A DNA stretch of 64,000 bases from Apostichopus japonicus. Lineage: Eukaryota > Echinodermata > Holothuroidea > Aspidochirotida > Stichopodidae. The notes beneath the pieces are model-generated. The model was given only the letters and a program-made list of their open reading frames with translations. It was not told where the DNA came from and did no database searches. This document shows, in pieces, positions 1 through 40,940 of the stretch. A program made the position numbers and the translations under genes. The DNA lies in contig NC_092569.1 of NCBI RefSeq assembly GCF_037975245.1, positions 13,501,001 through 13,565,000 of the forward strand, read 5' to 3'. Every line of letters starts with the position of its first letter. The stretch's first letter is position 1.

Positions 1-1014
1 CACAGTTGCAAAAACCCTGCTTGTACAACTTCAATGAAACTTGGACAGAGATGACCTGTGATGAAGAGACATGAAGAAGTTTTCAGGAATTTTATGTGCA
101 AGGTCATTTAGGGGTCAGTTTAGTTAATTCTTTGGAAATGCTTCTTTGTCCACGGATAGACATGTGGATGTATGCAAACGTGATCATAATTATTTTCAAG
201 TATGAAGATGGTCGGAGTTTCAGAAATTTCATGTTAAACTACACTTCGGTCTATTCTTTAGCTGTTAATTCAAAATCTTTTTAAATCAATCTTTCTTGTG
301 ATTTTTATGAGCCACAGTTACCACTTTGTGTTTGAGTTAAAATAGTTTGCACAAGATTGTGACGTTAAAGGAAGAGCTAATGAATAAACCATTGATGGTA
401 TCGTTGGTAACCTCATTTTTGCATTGCAGAGCCTTGCTTGGATGTAATGGTTAAAGATGTTCGGTTTGCCAGTGCGAAGTGGTAAAATATATTGGTAATT
501 AAATTCAGAATATTAACTAATTACCAATAATTAAATATTTAAATTAAACAAAAATGTTTTGGTAATAGGTCATCCTTATAAACAACAACGTGGACAAAGA
601 TCTTTTAAGACCTTCCTATCTATAGTTCAAAGAAAAGTAGCTACTGCTACAGGGCTGGCTTTTGTCGTAACATAAAGGTTATTGCGAGAGAGGCTTTGAT
701 CAAGTTTTTTAGGAGACAGATATTGGTAAAGGGTCCATTTGCCTTAGTAAAATCACATCACGTGACCTATAATTAAGTAATCTTTTGTTCAATTCTTGTT
801 CCGTAGTAAAAACTGTTCAAGTGATTTTGTTTCCTTCTGCAAAAGTGCTGACTAGGTCCTGGTATTCCCTGTTATACTTCACAGTTGAAGCCAAGCAATC
901 AGAGCTTCGGCATGTAAAGATGGTAATGTGAAACATATGAAATAAACTTTCAGTAACATTAATTATGTTGTTTTATAATCTTTGTTTTGCATTTGCATAA
1001 TTGGATGCATTGCA

Positions 1015-1375
1015 ACTTTAACCGAGGATAAGGTGGTATACCCAATAGTATTAACAAGGAAAGTGGTGATTTAACCAGGAATGAGGTGCAAAAGTCTTTG
1101 ATATTAACCAGGATAGTAGTCACATCAATCAGGAAATGTTTAATGCAACCAGGCAAGGGGTGAAACGTTCTATGATATTACCCAGGAGAGTATTGGCACC
1201 AGCCAGGAAATGTTGGTTAATTTAAGCAGGAAAGAGGTGGAATACATTTGATAATAACCAGGATAGTAGTCACATCAACCAGGAAATGTTGGTTAATTTA
1301 ACCAGGAATGAGATGAAATACTCATTCATATTAACCAGAATAGTGATGAAATCTAACCAGGAAATTTAACTAAGA
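1015..1375. repeat. Minisatellite with AACCAGGA motif
   Basis: About four to five degenerate copies of a roughly 76-bp unit lie here. They are recognisable by the repeated 'ttaaccagga' and 'accaggaaatgttggttaa' blocks (for example near 1098, 1173, 1250 and 1330). A minus-strand open frame here is just the repeat and is not a gene. Confidence 0.75.
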
Positions 1376-2224
1376 TATCATGGTTATTCCTTCCAGAATT
1401 TTGTTAAAGTCTCATTCACTAAGAAACCTGGCGAAAACAACCAGGATATGGAGGGTGGCATTATAAACGCAGCTCCTGGTGAGAAATTTCAGCAGTTCAT
1501 GGGGAACGTTCACCAGGTTGTTTTTAGAGTGTAGGCTATAGTGTAGATGTGTTTCTAGACTGATATCTGCCCACCACTCTTATTAATTGGAAATTAAAGT
1601 GATTAATGAATTTAACATTCCAATGTATAAGTGTTACTCACTTTTGGGAAATATATTCATGATTCATATGTATCGTTTTCGAAATAACAACAATTTGAAA
1701 ATTGACATGATTTGTACAAAAATTTAACTTTGAGCAAACAGGTGTTATGTCATAGAGTGACACTGAAAAATGTATTTTTTGTTTTGTTATCTTTAAAATG
1801 TTAATCCATTTCCCTTCAAAAAATGATATGTTAACAATTGTATGGATACACTACAGTCATTGGGGTTTGGGGGGGGGGGCAGAACGGTATTGATAACTTC
1901 ACTTCCCCTAAACAAACTTGGAACACATATCCAATCTGCAGCGAGGAGTCGACGTCATTATGAATTTAGGAATGAAATTATGAATGAAGGTGGCATACTC
2001 CTTATATATAGTCTATATAAATCAGGGAAAAGGGCCAACAAGCATCAGGAGAACATTGTTTTTCGTTGATAAGTAATCAAAAAAAAAATGTTATGGCTTG
2101 GATGTCAGAGTACACAAATGGAAGTACATCCGGTGCAAAATTTGGGTCAATTGTGGCAATTTTATACCACATATACTGAGTAAAAAAGGTTTGTTTAAAA
2201 TTGACGAATACTTTAGGTTCTCAT

Positions 2225-2410
2225 GACGAAAAATCTACATGGTCATGAAACGGAAAATTGATGGTGCCGTGAATGGCCAATTTGTCAGCTATCCAATGAT
2301 GTGTATAGGGTTTAGCTATATTGATAACACCCAGAAAGACCACATTATTTGGACGACTTAGTACGTAAGTCAATGGGGGCAATTATATGGAGTTTGCTAC
2401 CTAAAAGGGG
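2225..2410. repeat. Dispersed repeat, copy 1
   Basis: This is a diverged copy of the sequence at 32280-32470. Shared blocks include 'aatctacatggt', 'gtgaatggccaat' versus 'atgaatggccaat', a 'gaccacatt' block and 'caatgggg..aatt.tatggagt'. It is probably an old transposon fragment; no coding capacity is visible. Confidence 0.55.
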
Positions 2411-3017
2411 TATTTCCAGAGATTTAACAAACGTCAACACCGTTGCCTCACAAATAGATAGAAGATTAAACTCCTCCCTTTAGTCATCATTTAAGGCAAC
2501 AAAAGATGGATTACTTCTTTTATTAACCTTTGCGTATTTATTTAAAACGAAAACTCTATTAACATGGAGAAATGAAAAACTTTCAGTAATATCATCTTTA
2601 AATCAGTTTATTTTCAATTCTCTGACCAACCAACAAACGTAGTTATACAAAGTATGTCATACCATAAAATTCCCGGAATTCAAACGCGTGAGAGAAAACA
2701 AAAGAACAACCCTTTGATTATAATATCTAGATATATACTTTCCTTATTTTATTTGCAATGATTTTAGTAAGCATTTAATATTTTTTGTTGTAAAAAGCTT
2801 AGGTCTAAAACACGTGCTAGAGCGCTTTGAATTTTCGTCCCCTGAGATACCCTCCTCCCCCTATCTCAAATGACATACCTTTCATATGATTTCTCTACAC
2901 AAACATATCTTCATTTATCAACGCATGATACATGATGTAAATGGTCCTTGACCTCTTCTCACCCCCTCCTGACCTCAAACGACCTATGATATACTTCCGT
3001 TTACATTTATGTTATGT

Positions 3018-3107
3018 ATGTATATGTATGCATGTATATTAGATCCTCCTGCAAGCAGGAACTCGCGAAGAAGCCTCATTGGCTTATCAAAGCCGCAAGC
3101 TGAGTTA
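3018..3107 (-). mobile_element. SINE family A, 3' fragment
   Basis: This is the minus-strand 3' part of the tRNA-derived SINE seen complete at 6367-6620. It carries the conserved 'gcttcttcgcgagttcctgc' block, the 'aggatct' end and a (TACA)-type tail. The tRNA head is missing. Confidence 0.7.
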
Positions 3108-3367
3108 TGATACAAATCTTAGAATACGTATAAATCTACATAAAATATTGTCAAACTAAGAAGGTAAAGCTAAGCAGTAAAACAATATAAATCACAAATG
3201 GTTCAATTAGGCTAAAAATTGCTATGTTACTTTGTAATAAGATCCACCATCCTAAAGTATTAATGGTATCAGAGTTTTGTCGCAAACTATAATTGTGCTA
3301 TTAGTCAACAAATGAAAGTTTAAACTTGATGTACTTTTTTTTAATAATAATAATTTTACAGAAAGAA

Positions 3368-3373
3368 TTTATT
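3368..3373 (-). terminator. Candidate ACE poly(A) signal
   Basis: AATAAA on the minus strand, about 95 nt after the ACE stop codon. It is the closest canonical hexamer downstream of the stop. Confidence 0.5.
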
Positions 3374-3466
3374 CGGTGTCACAAATTCATGAATTATACA
3401 AACCAAAAAAGGGACAAATAGACGATTTCGTATTTAATTAGCACTGCAATATATTATAGTATTTTA

Positions 3467-32829
<29,363 letters not shown>

Positions 32830-32937
32830 TGTAGTTACACCAATGACAACCCTCTCCGCATCAGAAGAACACCGAAACTTTCCACAGGTCAAAGAAGAAG
32901 AAGAAGCTCAAATCACAACGGTGACTGTCTCTGTGAG

Positions 32938-32943
32938 TATATA
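32938..32943 (-). promoter_or_regulatory. Candidate ACE TATA box
   Basis: TATATA on the minus strand (in GGCTATATAC), about 110 nt before the ATG. A start site about 30 nt downstream would give a short leader of roughly 80 nt. No other promoter element was recognised. Confidence 0.4.
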
Positions 32944-33454
32944 GCCGATGATACTGGAGACCGATACTATAGGCTATTGACTGATTACTAGGTAAAGATT
33001 ATTAAGTGGAATGTTTGGATAAAGTCCACACCGTTTTATGGATGGATGGATTGGTTTCTCGGTGGGCTTGGTTAAAGTGGAGATAAGAAATTTACAAGCT
33101 CTTGTCAAATTAAAGAATCGAGTCGTTTTCTGTACCATTTGAAGGGTTATAGATTATTTTATTTTTTCTTTACAAAGACCCTCATACAAACAATAACTGA
33201 TGAAAGAGATAACGCAATTATTTATGATAGAGAGCTAATCAGACGCAACGCATAGTTGGGAATCATCGAAGGGTAGAAAACACATAGGCCTATATATATA
33301 TATATGAACGCTGCAGTTACTTTGAGCTTGAAACTCACAAATATTATGTCTAAGTATTTTTTTTTTCTTTTAACAGGATCGTAACTTTGGGTTTTTGGTT
33401 TCGATGATAATCGTAACCTATGCATTCATTTAGGCGGTGTGTGTGTGTGTGTGC

Positions 33455-33790
33455 GTGTATCTCGATATCCCAAGAGGAAAAGCTTGGACCAATCTAATAT
33501 TTGGTGTATATAAGTACCACATTGAGTAGAAGAACCCTATTGTTTTGTGGGGAGGTCAAAGGTCATATGGAGTCACCAGGGGTCAATGGTGAAAACCTTG
33601 TTAACACGATATCTCAAGGAGGTATAAGCTTGGACCAATCTTATGTTTCGTGAGTAGGAGGACCACATTTAGGAGCAAATGTCTGTAGTTTTTGGTGGGG
33701 TCCAAGTCCATTTGGGGTCACTAGAGATGAAAAACTTGTGAAAAACTTGTAAACACGATAACTCAAGAAGGGAAGGTTGGAAGAACCTCA
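33455..33790. repeat. Tandem repeat, about 145-bp unit
   Basis: Just over two diverged copies. Each begins with a 'cgata(t/a)c(t/c)caag' block and 'gcttggaccaatct', and contains an 'accacattt.ag' block and 'gtca..aggggtca'-like text. Starts recur near 33455, 33601 and 33750. Confidence 0.7.
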
Positions 33791-33935
33791 TATTTAGTAT
33801 GTTGTTGGTTGAAAATACCGAATGTTGCTAACAGATATACGGTATAGTAGTGGTTAGGAACAATGTAAGTGAACATACTCTGAAACCGGGGGTCGATTAA
33901 GGGCTTGTTACAACTTATACATACAAGGTATAATG

Positions 33936-34311
33936 CAGTGGCGTAGGAAGGAACTTTTGAGTGAGGGGGCTGAAGACTGATGGCCGGCCTGGGGGAGGGG
34001 TTTAAGGGGAGGGGGTGTCCCCCTCCCCTTTGGCACTCTTGCATTTCCAGGTGGCCTCAGATGCAATTTGGTGCAATATAGCACACTTCAACACCCACTC
34101 CATTTTGTAAACTTAATTTTGTATTTTCACCTGGCCTTATAGATGCAATTTGGTGCTCCAAATGAGATTTTGTTTCTCATTTGGTAATGAAAAAGGGGTT
34201 TTCTGACTTGCGAACCGGGGGGGGGGGGCGGAATGATACTTCCGCCCCTCCACATTTTTCACTGGGGGGATGGCGCCCCCAGCCCCCCCCCCCCCGGTTC
34301 CTACGCCCTTG
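33936..34311. mobile_element. hAT-like MITE, copy 2, with perfect 8-bp TSD
   Basis: 376-bp element with ends CAGTGGCGTAGGAA and (reverse) CAAGGGCGTAGGAACC. It is flanked on both sides by GTATAATG (33928-33935 and 34312-34319). It is the inverted counterpart of 4489-4875. No open frame of note, so it is non-autonomous. Confidence 0.85.
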
Positions 34312-35559
34312 GTATAATGTGGCTTTTATAATGGCACACCTTACCAACGAAATGCTTACGTATAAGGACCGATACCAAACGTATAGCACTGGTGGTGAAC
34401 TATTATGATATAGCGCAATTGATATGTATACAGTAGAGAGAACAATGAGGATATGGAATGTTGTTGACACCGCTTCGAATCACGCTCTAGAGAAAATGTG
34501 TTTACACGACAGGAATATGGGATATATAGTTTTCAACAAACAAAATTTTCAAGGAAATCCCCCGCTGTATTCGTTTTTGTTTTCAGTTGAAAAGGCCAAC
34601 ATGTTAAGAAACCACCCAGAGGCAGCAACAACAACAACAAAACAGGGATAAAAATGAAAAATGAAAAAGTATAATTCTTGTCCATTATCTGTTTCACAAG
34701 TTTTTTTTCTTCATCTGTCTATATTGTTGTTTTTGCTACTTATCAACTTACAACTTATTTTGCCTGGAGTGATATCTTTTAATCAACATCAAGGTCAGCC
34801 CTTTCGTTATAGGACTACTATATATAACATGTGAGTATATAGCTGATATGAACTTTAGATTTTAAAAAGTATACATGAGAGTTAGAGCACAAGAACGAGT
34901 GTTGTTTTCTTGTTGTTTATCAAATATGTATATATGAATGCATGAACGATACAAGTTATATGACCTTGTACATACACAAGTATGTGGCAGGTCCACTACA
35001 GGGTCATAATGGCTGCCCATTGTTTGCCTTACTTGAAACAACCAATCACGGCACAGCGTTTTTTTCACACACGTGACTGGTGGTAAAGTTGTCAAATTCG
35101 TTGTCGAAAATTCAACAACGTGATAACGAAACAATACTACACAAATTAGCAGTTTACAAGTATACTGACAAGTAATTTCGGCAGAAATTAAAGAATAGGT
35201 ATAGGCTTCAACTATCGCCAACAAGGAGGTCGAAAAATACCATGTGCGTTTCGACAGATACGTAAACAAAACAATTAGTGATGCGTTTCCAATCACGTGA
35301 TTTGGTGTGTCAAACGCGTATAGTCGAAAATTTGACAACAAGTCGTAGAAAGTTTAAAAAAAAACTTGATAAATGTTGCAATACAGTACTATATATACAA
35401 TAAGAACGTTAGAAAACGGTGACAAGTATATAGTTTGTGCAGAGATGAAATAAGGTATATCCTTTTAAAGTCTCAATACATGTTTGCTGATGAATTTCGG
35501 AAAACAAACTTCCGAAGCAGACTCAATGTTTCTTATTTTAAATGCACCCTGACCAGGTG

Positions 35560-35800
35560 AGTTTAATGGAGAAAAGTTGTGCAAAATACGCCCCCGTGTT
35601 ACCCTGCATAGGCACTGTGGTTATAACTTTTCAAAAAATGTTAACTATGGTCTAAGACCCAATTCCCCCTCGTGTGAATTTAGCAATATCATTCACTTAT
35701 ATAACTGTGTTCTTTGTAAAGAAAACTCCACTATATTTCCTAAAACAGTACTCATTATTTGTCATTTATGAGTCATATCTTATTTCTCTGCTTTTGTCTA
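35560..35800 (+). pseudogene. Second Penelope-like fragment
   Basis: Plus-strand reading contains RPRVTLHRHCGYNFSKNV and then IIHLYNCVLCKE, similar to the entry into the GIY-YIG region seen at 20238-20545. It is truncated at once. A roughly 100-bp stretch just before it (35470-35570) recurs at 60470-60575 ('ttcggaaaacaaacttccga'). Confidence 0.35.
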
Positions 35801-36242
35801 GTATATATCCCTTTCGAGATCCGGCTGTAGGTATCACAAATCAAGGGCGTAGGAACCGGGGGGCTGGGGGCGCCAGCCCCCCCTCCCCAGGCAAAATATA
35901 AACATAGACACACAAACATTTGTCCCAAACAACTATAAATGAAGAAGAAAGTTCAAAACAATTGCCTCGGCGGGGAGTCGAATCTAGGCGGACGTGATAA
36001 TTAATATAATTTCAAGTAAAAATTGATTTCTTAGCGAGAAAAAAAAACCTGAATCAGAAAAAGGAAAATGAAACAGGGAATCGAACGAAGGCAGACATGA
36101 TAATGAAGAAGGCAGCGCAATTAAAAATGTGTAAACAAAACAAAAGTTAACTTGAGAATACGCCTCATTGAGGCCATGGTTTCACTGAACGTTGAACATC
36201 AGCCCAGTCTTATAGACAGCTAGCCCACTTCTGGCCCTTCGT

Positions 36243-36440
36243 TTTTTACTTTATTTCATTAGCTCATAATCTAGAAAGGAAAATATTACATAGCAAATAG
36301 GAGTCATTTAGGGAAAGAAAACAGCTGTTGTGTACTTGATTCAAATACCATGCACATATTAGTTTTAGTGAAATCATAGTGATAACTACGTACAGGGAAC
36401 TTGTTCAATCAAAAACCAACTTCGTCGGGCCTCTAAATTT
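36243..36440. repeat. Old direct repeat, copy 1
   Basis: Matches 37923-38165 with many differences. Shared blocks are 'ggaaaatattacatagcaaa', 'gaaaacagctgtt' and 'ccaacttcgtcggg'. The second copy carries a 152-codon open frame of unknown meaning. Confidence 0.6.
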
Positions 36441-37031
36441 CAGGCGTGTCTGAAAGTTTCACAGGACAAAGGATCGAGCCGGGAAAAAAAACTCAGTGGA
36501 TTGATATTTGCAGTGATACCGGCAATTAAAGACAAATTTGTAAAATAATTTTGACACGATAAACATATAGGCTACAATTTTTTTTGTGTGGTTAAGACGT
36601 AACAAGTTGGCTGAAAAAGTGTTAATAATCAGATTCAGTCCAGCACTTGATTATTAATTTGATCCCCCAAAAATGAAGGGAGCAAGTTTGAACAATTTGA
36701 CCTCTCAAAGATATCAATTTTTGGATCGCAATATATAGCTTGCAGGATATTTTGTGATACTGTAGAAACATTTTTAACACAAATGTTTTCAGTATGATTG
36801 ATTGATTTTCTGTGTGATCATTGCGGTTTCCTTACGGTTCCTTTGCACAGATAATGATACCTTCTTTTATATGCTATTGATGTCGCCATGCGCAAAAGAA
36901 AAATGTGTTTACCGGAACTTAAATATAATAATAAATTAAGAACGTTTGAGTCATTCCTTTCTCTTGAGGGTGTGCCTAACCCGGTTTCGTAATTCTTCAA
37001 GTGAAACATTTATATTGTACATTCCTCATTC

Positions 37032-37460
37032 CAGGCCGGATTTAGCTTGTGGGGGCCCGGGCCAGTATAGTTTGGGGGCCCTTTCACGATTAGGCCCACT
37101 ATCTTAACGGAGCGCCACCATAGGTTGGCGCGTGGCGTGCACGAACATTTGGGCAGAAAATGCTTCCCAGATCACTGGAAATGGCACTTCCCAGGCCTTG
37201 TAAGTTGCATCTAAACATTTTCAGTTTTGAAATCCCTTGTCCTGGAAATTGACTTAAGATGAAAATGTTGTTTTTTTGGGTTTTACGTTGTTTTTTTTTC
37301 TAATTTCCCTCCAGGAATCAATATTCCGTTTTCCGTAGGAATCACATGATCAGTAGTTGATAGTTATAGGGGAACCAATTTGTTTTGCAAACCGCCTGAA
37401 GTTACATTTTAAACACTGAATTTATGGCCCCGCCGTTAATCCGCCGTAAATCCGGCAATG
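37032..37460. mobile_element. TIR element with CAGGCCGGATTTA ends
   Basis: Ends CAGGCCGGATTTAGC and (reverse) CATTGCCGGATTTACGG form an inverted repeat. The interior shares long blocks with 53673-54138 ('ccctttcacgattaggc', 'agaaaatgcttcccagatca', 'gcacttcccaggcctt'). The ends look hAT-like, but the 8-bp flanks (CCTCATTC, CCTCCCAC) match only in part. Confidence 0.6.
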
Positions 37461-37922
37461 CCTCCCACCCCAATAAGAAACAAATATTGGGCAGCATCCG
37501 TACAAAAAGTACAAAGTAGCTGATGAACATTTGAATATTGATGTTATGTTCACTGTTTAGTTAGTCTCAATCATTGGAGTTGTACGCTCAAATATGTTCA
37601 TTTGGGATAAAAACACAAAACATGGCATGACTCGGCCTTAGGGAACATTCCAGATAGTTGGCATATTTTAGAGAACAACCGTAGACTTTGAAGTCCCGGC
37701 TTCTCGGAGCAAGGTTTACCTTGCACGCAAATACAGTGACGTCACACGGAAGCTAAGTTATGGAGGTTAGCTAACGCCTCCCACCATCCATCACAAGCAC
37801 CCGTGAACCAAACCCCTCCTCCGCCCCTCCGAACCCCCGCTTTCCATTTCAATTTCATTTCAATTTCGGTAAAATATCGAGATAAATAAGAGGCAGAGAT
37901 ATTGTACATTATATTCTCTTTC

Positions 37923-38165
37923 ATTTTTTACTTTTATTCATTAGCTCATGATCTACAAAGGAAAATATTACATAGCAAATGGGAGACGTTAAGCGAAGGA
38001 AAACAGCTGTTATGTGATAATCGATTCAATTACCATGCACATGTTAACTCAACTCTATCAGTAATTTTGTGTACATATTTAAATTTATCTACCCTTGAAA
38101 ACAGAGTGATAAATATGTACAGAAAACTCGTTCAATCAAACACCAACTTCGTCGGGACTCTTAGA
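37923..38165. repeat. Old direct repeat, copy 2
   Basis: Copy of 36243-36440, lying in the 3' flank of transferrin. A plus-strand frame over it (37902-38360) shows no family I recognise. Confidence 0.6.
37933..37938 (-). terminator. Candidate transferrin poly(A) signal
   Basis: First AATAAA on the minus strand after the transferrin stop, about 515 nt downstream. It lies inside a repeat, so the true 3' end is uncertain. Confidence 0.25.
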
Positions 38166-38453
38166 TTCATTGCTACGAATATATTGTATGTTAGTCATAC
38201 GCTCCAAACTGTGTCAGGTTTTCACAATTTACTGAATGTGTTCCAGATAATTCTCTTTTATATTCTGAATTGTTACTCACCCCCCCCCCCCCCACCCCAC
38301 CCCACACACACACGATATTCTCTCTGCCCACTCTTAACCTTACAAGACGATGAACCTTAAGTTAATTCTTGTTTCAAGACCCATATCTTTACTTTTCCAT
38401 CAAAGATTGGAATGTTTCGCAGCTATTATACCGAGTTAATTCCGTTAGCTAGC

Positions 38454-38663
38454 CTAGTTCCTTTCACACTTAATAGTCTCCAATGCGTTAACATAGCTTA
38501 TTCCCAGATACGCATCATAGTTACGCTTACTACTTGGAATACTCTTCAAATTGATCGTCGAATCTTTGAACAGCAAATTTTTGCCAGTTTGGCCCTCGTT
38601 GTCGATGTAACCGGTCGAGTTAAACATCTTGAAACCACTTCCTACTGGATGACCGAATTGTCC
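38454..38663 (-). CDS. Transferrin exon 14 (C-lobe end)
   Basis: 210 nt including TAG, residues 659-727. It encodes [20 protein letters not shown], then [20 protein letters not shown] and [18 protein letters not shown]. It corresponds to exon 8 of the N lobe. Acceptor TTTCAG. Confidence 0.94.
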   Translation of the reverse strand, partial: GQFGHPVGSGFKMFNSTGYIDNEGQTGKNLLFKDSTINLKSIPSSKRNYDAYLGISYVNALETIKCERN

Positions 38664-40863
38664 CTGAAAAATGAAATTAAAAAAAAGTGATAATTGAGTT
38701 TAATCGGTCGGTTCCTTTGTCTGTAGAGATAGTTAGAAGCGAAGGGTATCATGACACATCAAAGGCGATTTTTATCGAACAAACTGGAATAGCTTAGTTT
38801 TCTCTAAATTGTATCCATCGTCTGCCACTGAAAATGCTGGATTACACTCGCTGGAACTCTAGAGAACAATATATGCTTTCCCTTGTTAATTCTTTCTTCC
38901 CCTTTCCCCCCTTATTAAACATTTTTAGTAGAACCAGAAGATAGAGAAAGAAAATGGTAAATCCTGTCTAAACAATTTTCACGGAGGCCACTGATGGTAT
39001 TGTGAACCCTTTGACCTTGGGCACTATATGTATTATCTCATCTATATACTGGATACTGCGTTGTGGTTTCACAGGTAAAACAATGGAGTTCCTCTTACCG
39101 GCCTTGCAAAATTGTGAGGGGGGACATGCGGATCGTGAAGCAGGTGACTATACTATTACGATAAGATTCGTCCAACACGGCAGCATATACAGAAACGTCG
39201 TACTCAAAGCCGAAGCCAAAGTGAATTAATCAGGTCACACAACCGGAGTATATGCATGCTAAGTTCTTCAATACCGCCCTCATTTACTTTCGTGGAAAAC
39301 ACTTCATACTGTAGTTTTCATTAAGAAAGGTTATCCAAGATTGAGCCTGAACCAAGAATACCAAACTATACTTGATCACCTTTCAACCCGACCCAGCCAC
39401 CCCCCCCCCCGCCCCCATAATTACATGGAGTCTGTTACCGTGTGATCATGACGACGTCACGTCATGTGAGTATATTACGAGTCTCTTGGCAAAAGAACAG
39501 ATTCTGTACACGTGATAGGGTTAAAGTTTGGTGAGCTATAGATCATAGAGTGTAAAGTTTAATTTAAACTTCATCACGTGATCATAGCCAAAATGTCGAG
39601 AAGGATAATCCGGCACTGGTTTTTTTACATACTGCACACTTGAAACAACTCAAGTTTTATGTTTATAACTCACCACTCCCGCACTTAGTAGCGTGATAAT
39701 CTGCGCAATCTCGTCATCTTTCTTTTCTCCTGACGTCACGACAGCGTGAGATGGCACCTGTCCGAGGTTGCATTGTCGTCCTTTCCAAGAAGATTTTCTC
39801 GTACCGTCCGGACACAAAAGTTCGAAATTTTTCTTCCTCAAATAACTGTTCCATTCGTCTTTTCCATTTGGCTTGGTGTTTTCCTCCACGGTTGAGTGTT
39901 TCACAAATGCTACGTCACCCGCGTTCTCAACAAGGCACCTGTCATAATGAGGATGTCATATAGTTATTTCAATGAGTATAACTGTGGGATTTTAGTTTGT
40001 GGTCTGTGCTTTCGTTATATTTGTAATTTTTCGTTTAAACAATCAAGGAGCCAAGGCCACACAGACAGAGGGCACCTGCCACGCACCTTCCCCGCATGTT
40101 ATTGTTGAAAACTTCAAAAGTGCCTTTTTAACACATTAAAAGTACCTCTTTTTGGTAAAATAAAGCACACCTTTTCCTTTTTCTGCGTATATAAAAATGT
40201 GATCTTTCGTTGATAAATGAAAACTCTAATGGAATCAATAAGTGTTTCATTATGGTGGGGAAATAAAATCGAAAAAAATGAAGTCCTAATGAATGGATCT
40301 ATTGTATAGGCGATACTAAAATGTTGATGATTTGTTCAAAATGTTGCAGTTTCTACTTCGTTATGCTACAGACCTGCTGTATAAAATATAGGGCTTTTGT
40401 TATATCATAAATAATAATTTCATCATATTTAGGTATGGGGGAGGAGGGGGGGGGGTGGTGGACTGTTTATATACTCATATGTCACAAAATGATCTCTGCG
40501 CTAGATGCAGAACATAGTCCTATCTATTGATTTCAAATAAATTTCGATGAGCGGTGCACGAACCTGAACGCTCCAGAGTAGTCATAATATGGCTCGTGAC
40601 TGTTTCGGGCACAAAAGTCTTCATCTTTCCCGACACAGTTTGTACAGAGCTGAGGTGGGTTCGTTCCATATACGTCATAATCCCTGCTCTTAGCCCCCGG
40701 TACACAGCTCGAATTAAAGAAATTTCCTAATAAGTGACAGAGAAAAGAAAAATTAAAAAGTCCTCTCTCGGTTATTTCATATTACAGGTCGACATGTCGT
40801 TATTACTCCATTTCCCGTGGCTTATCTTTTATGATAATGTCGTGTCGACGAGTTATGTCAAAG

Positions 40864-40940
<77 letters not shown>

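Larger units (their letters stand above)
1..3366. other. 3' flank of ACE, no gene seen
   Basis: I see no supported exon on either strand. The stretch holds a degenerate minisatellite (1015-1375), a dispersed repeat related to one in ACE intron 1 (2225-2410) and a truncated SINE (3018-3107). The rest is AT-rich unique-looking sequence. Confidence 0.6.
32944..38453. other. Intergenic region between ACE promoter and transferrin 3' end
   Basis: About 5.5 kb between two genes in the same orientation. It holds a tandem repeat (33455-33790), a hAT-like MITE (33936-34311), a Penelope-like fragment (35560-35800), a TIR element (37032-37460) and two copies of an old repeat (36243-36440, 37923-38165). 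No supported gene. Confidence 0.7.

Noticed and set aside
32830-32892. N-terminal extension of ACE upstream of the chosen ATG
   Set aside because: The upstream in-frame start would be TTG, not ATG, and it would bury the signal peptide. The ATG at 32829 is the first in-frame methionine and is followed by a classic signal sequence.
37902-38360. 152-codon plus-strand frame
   Set aside because: It overlies an old dispersed repeat and ends in a poly-C tract. It may be a transposon remnant, but no motif is recognisable.
39002-39229. 75-codon plus-strand frame in transferrin intron 13
   Set aside because: No start context, no homology recognised, and it is antisense to a well-supported gene.
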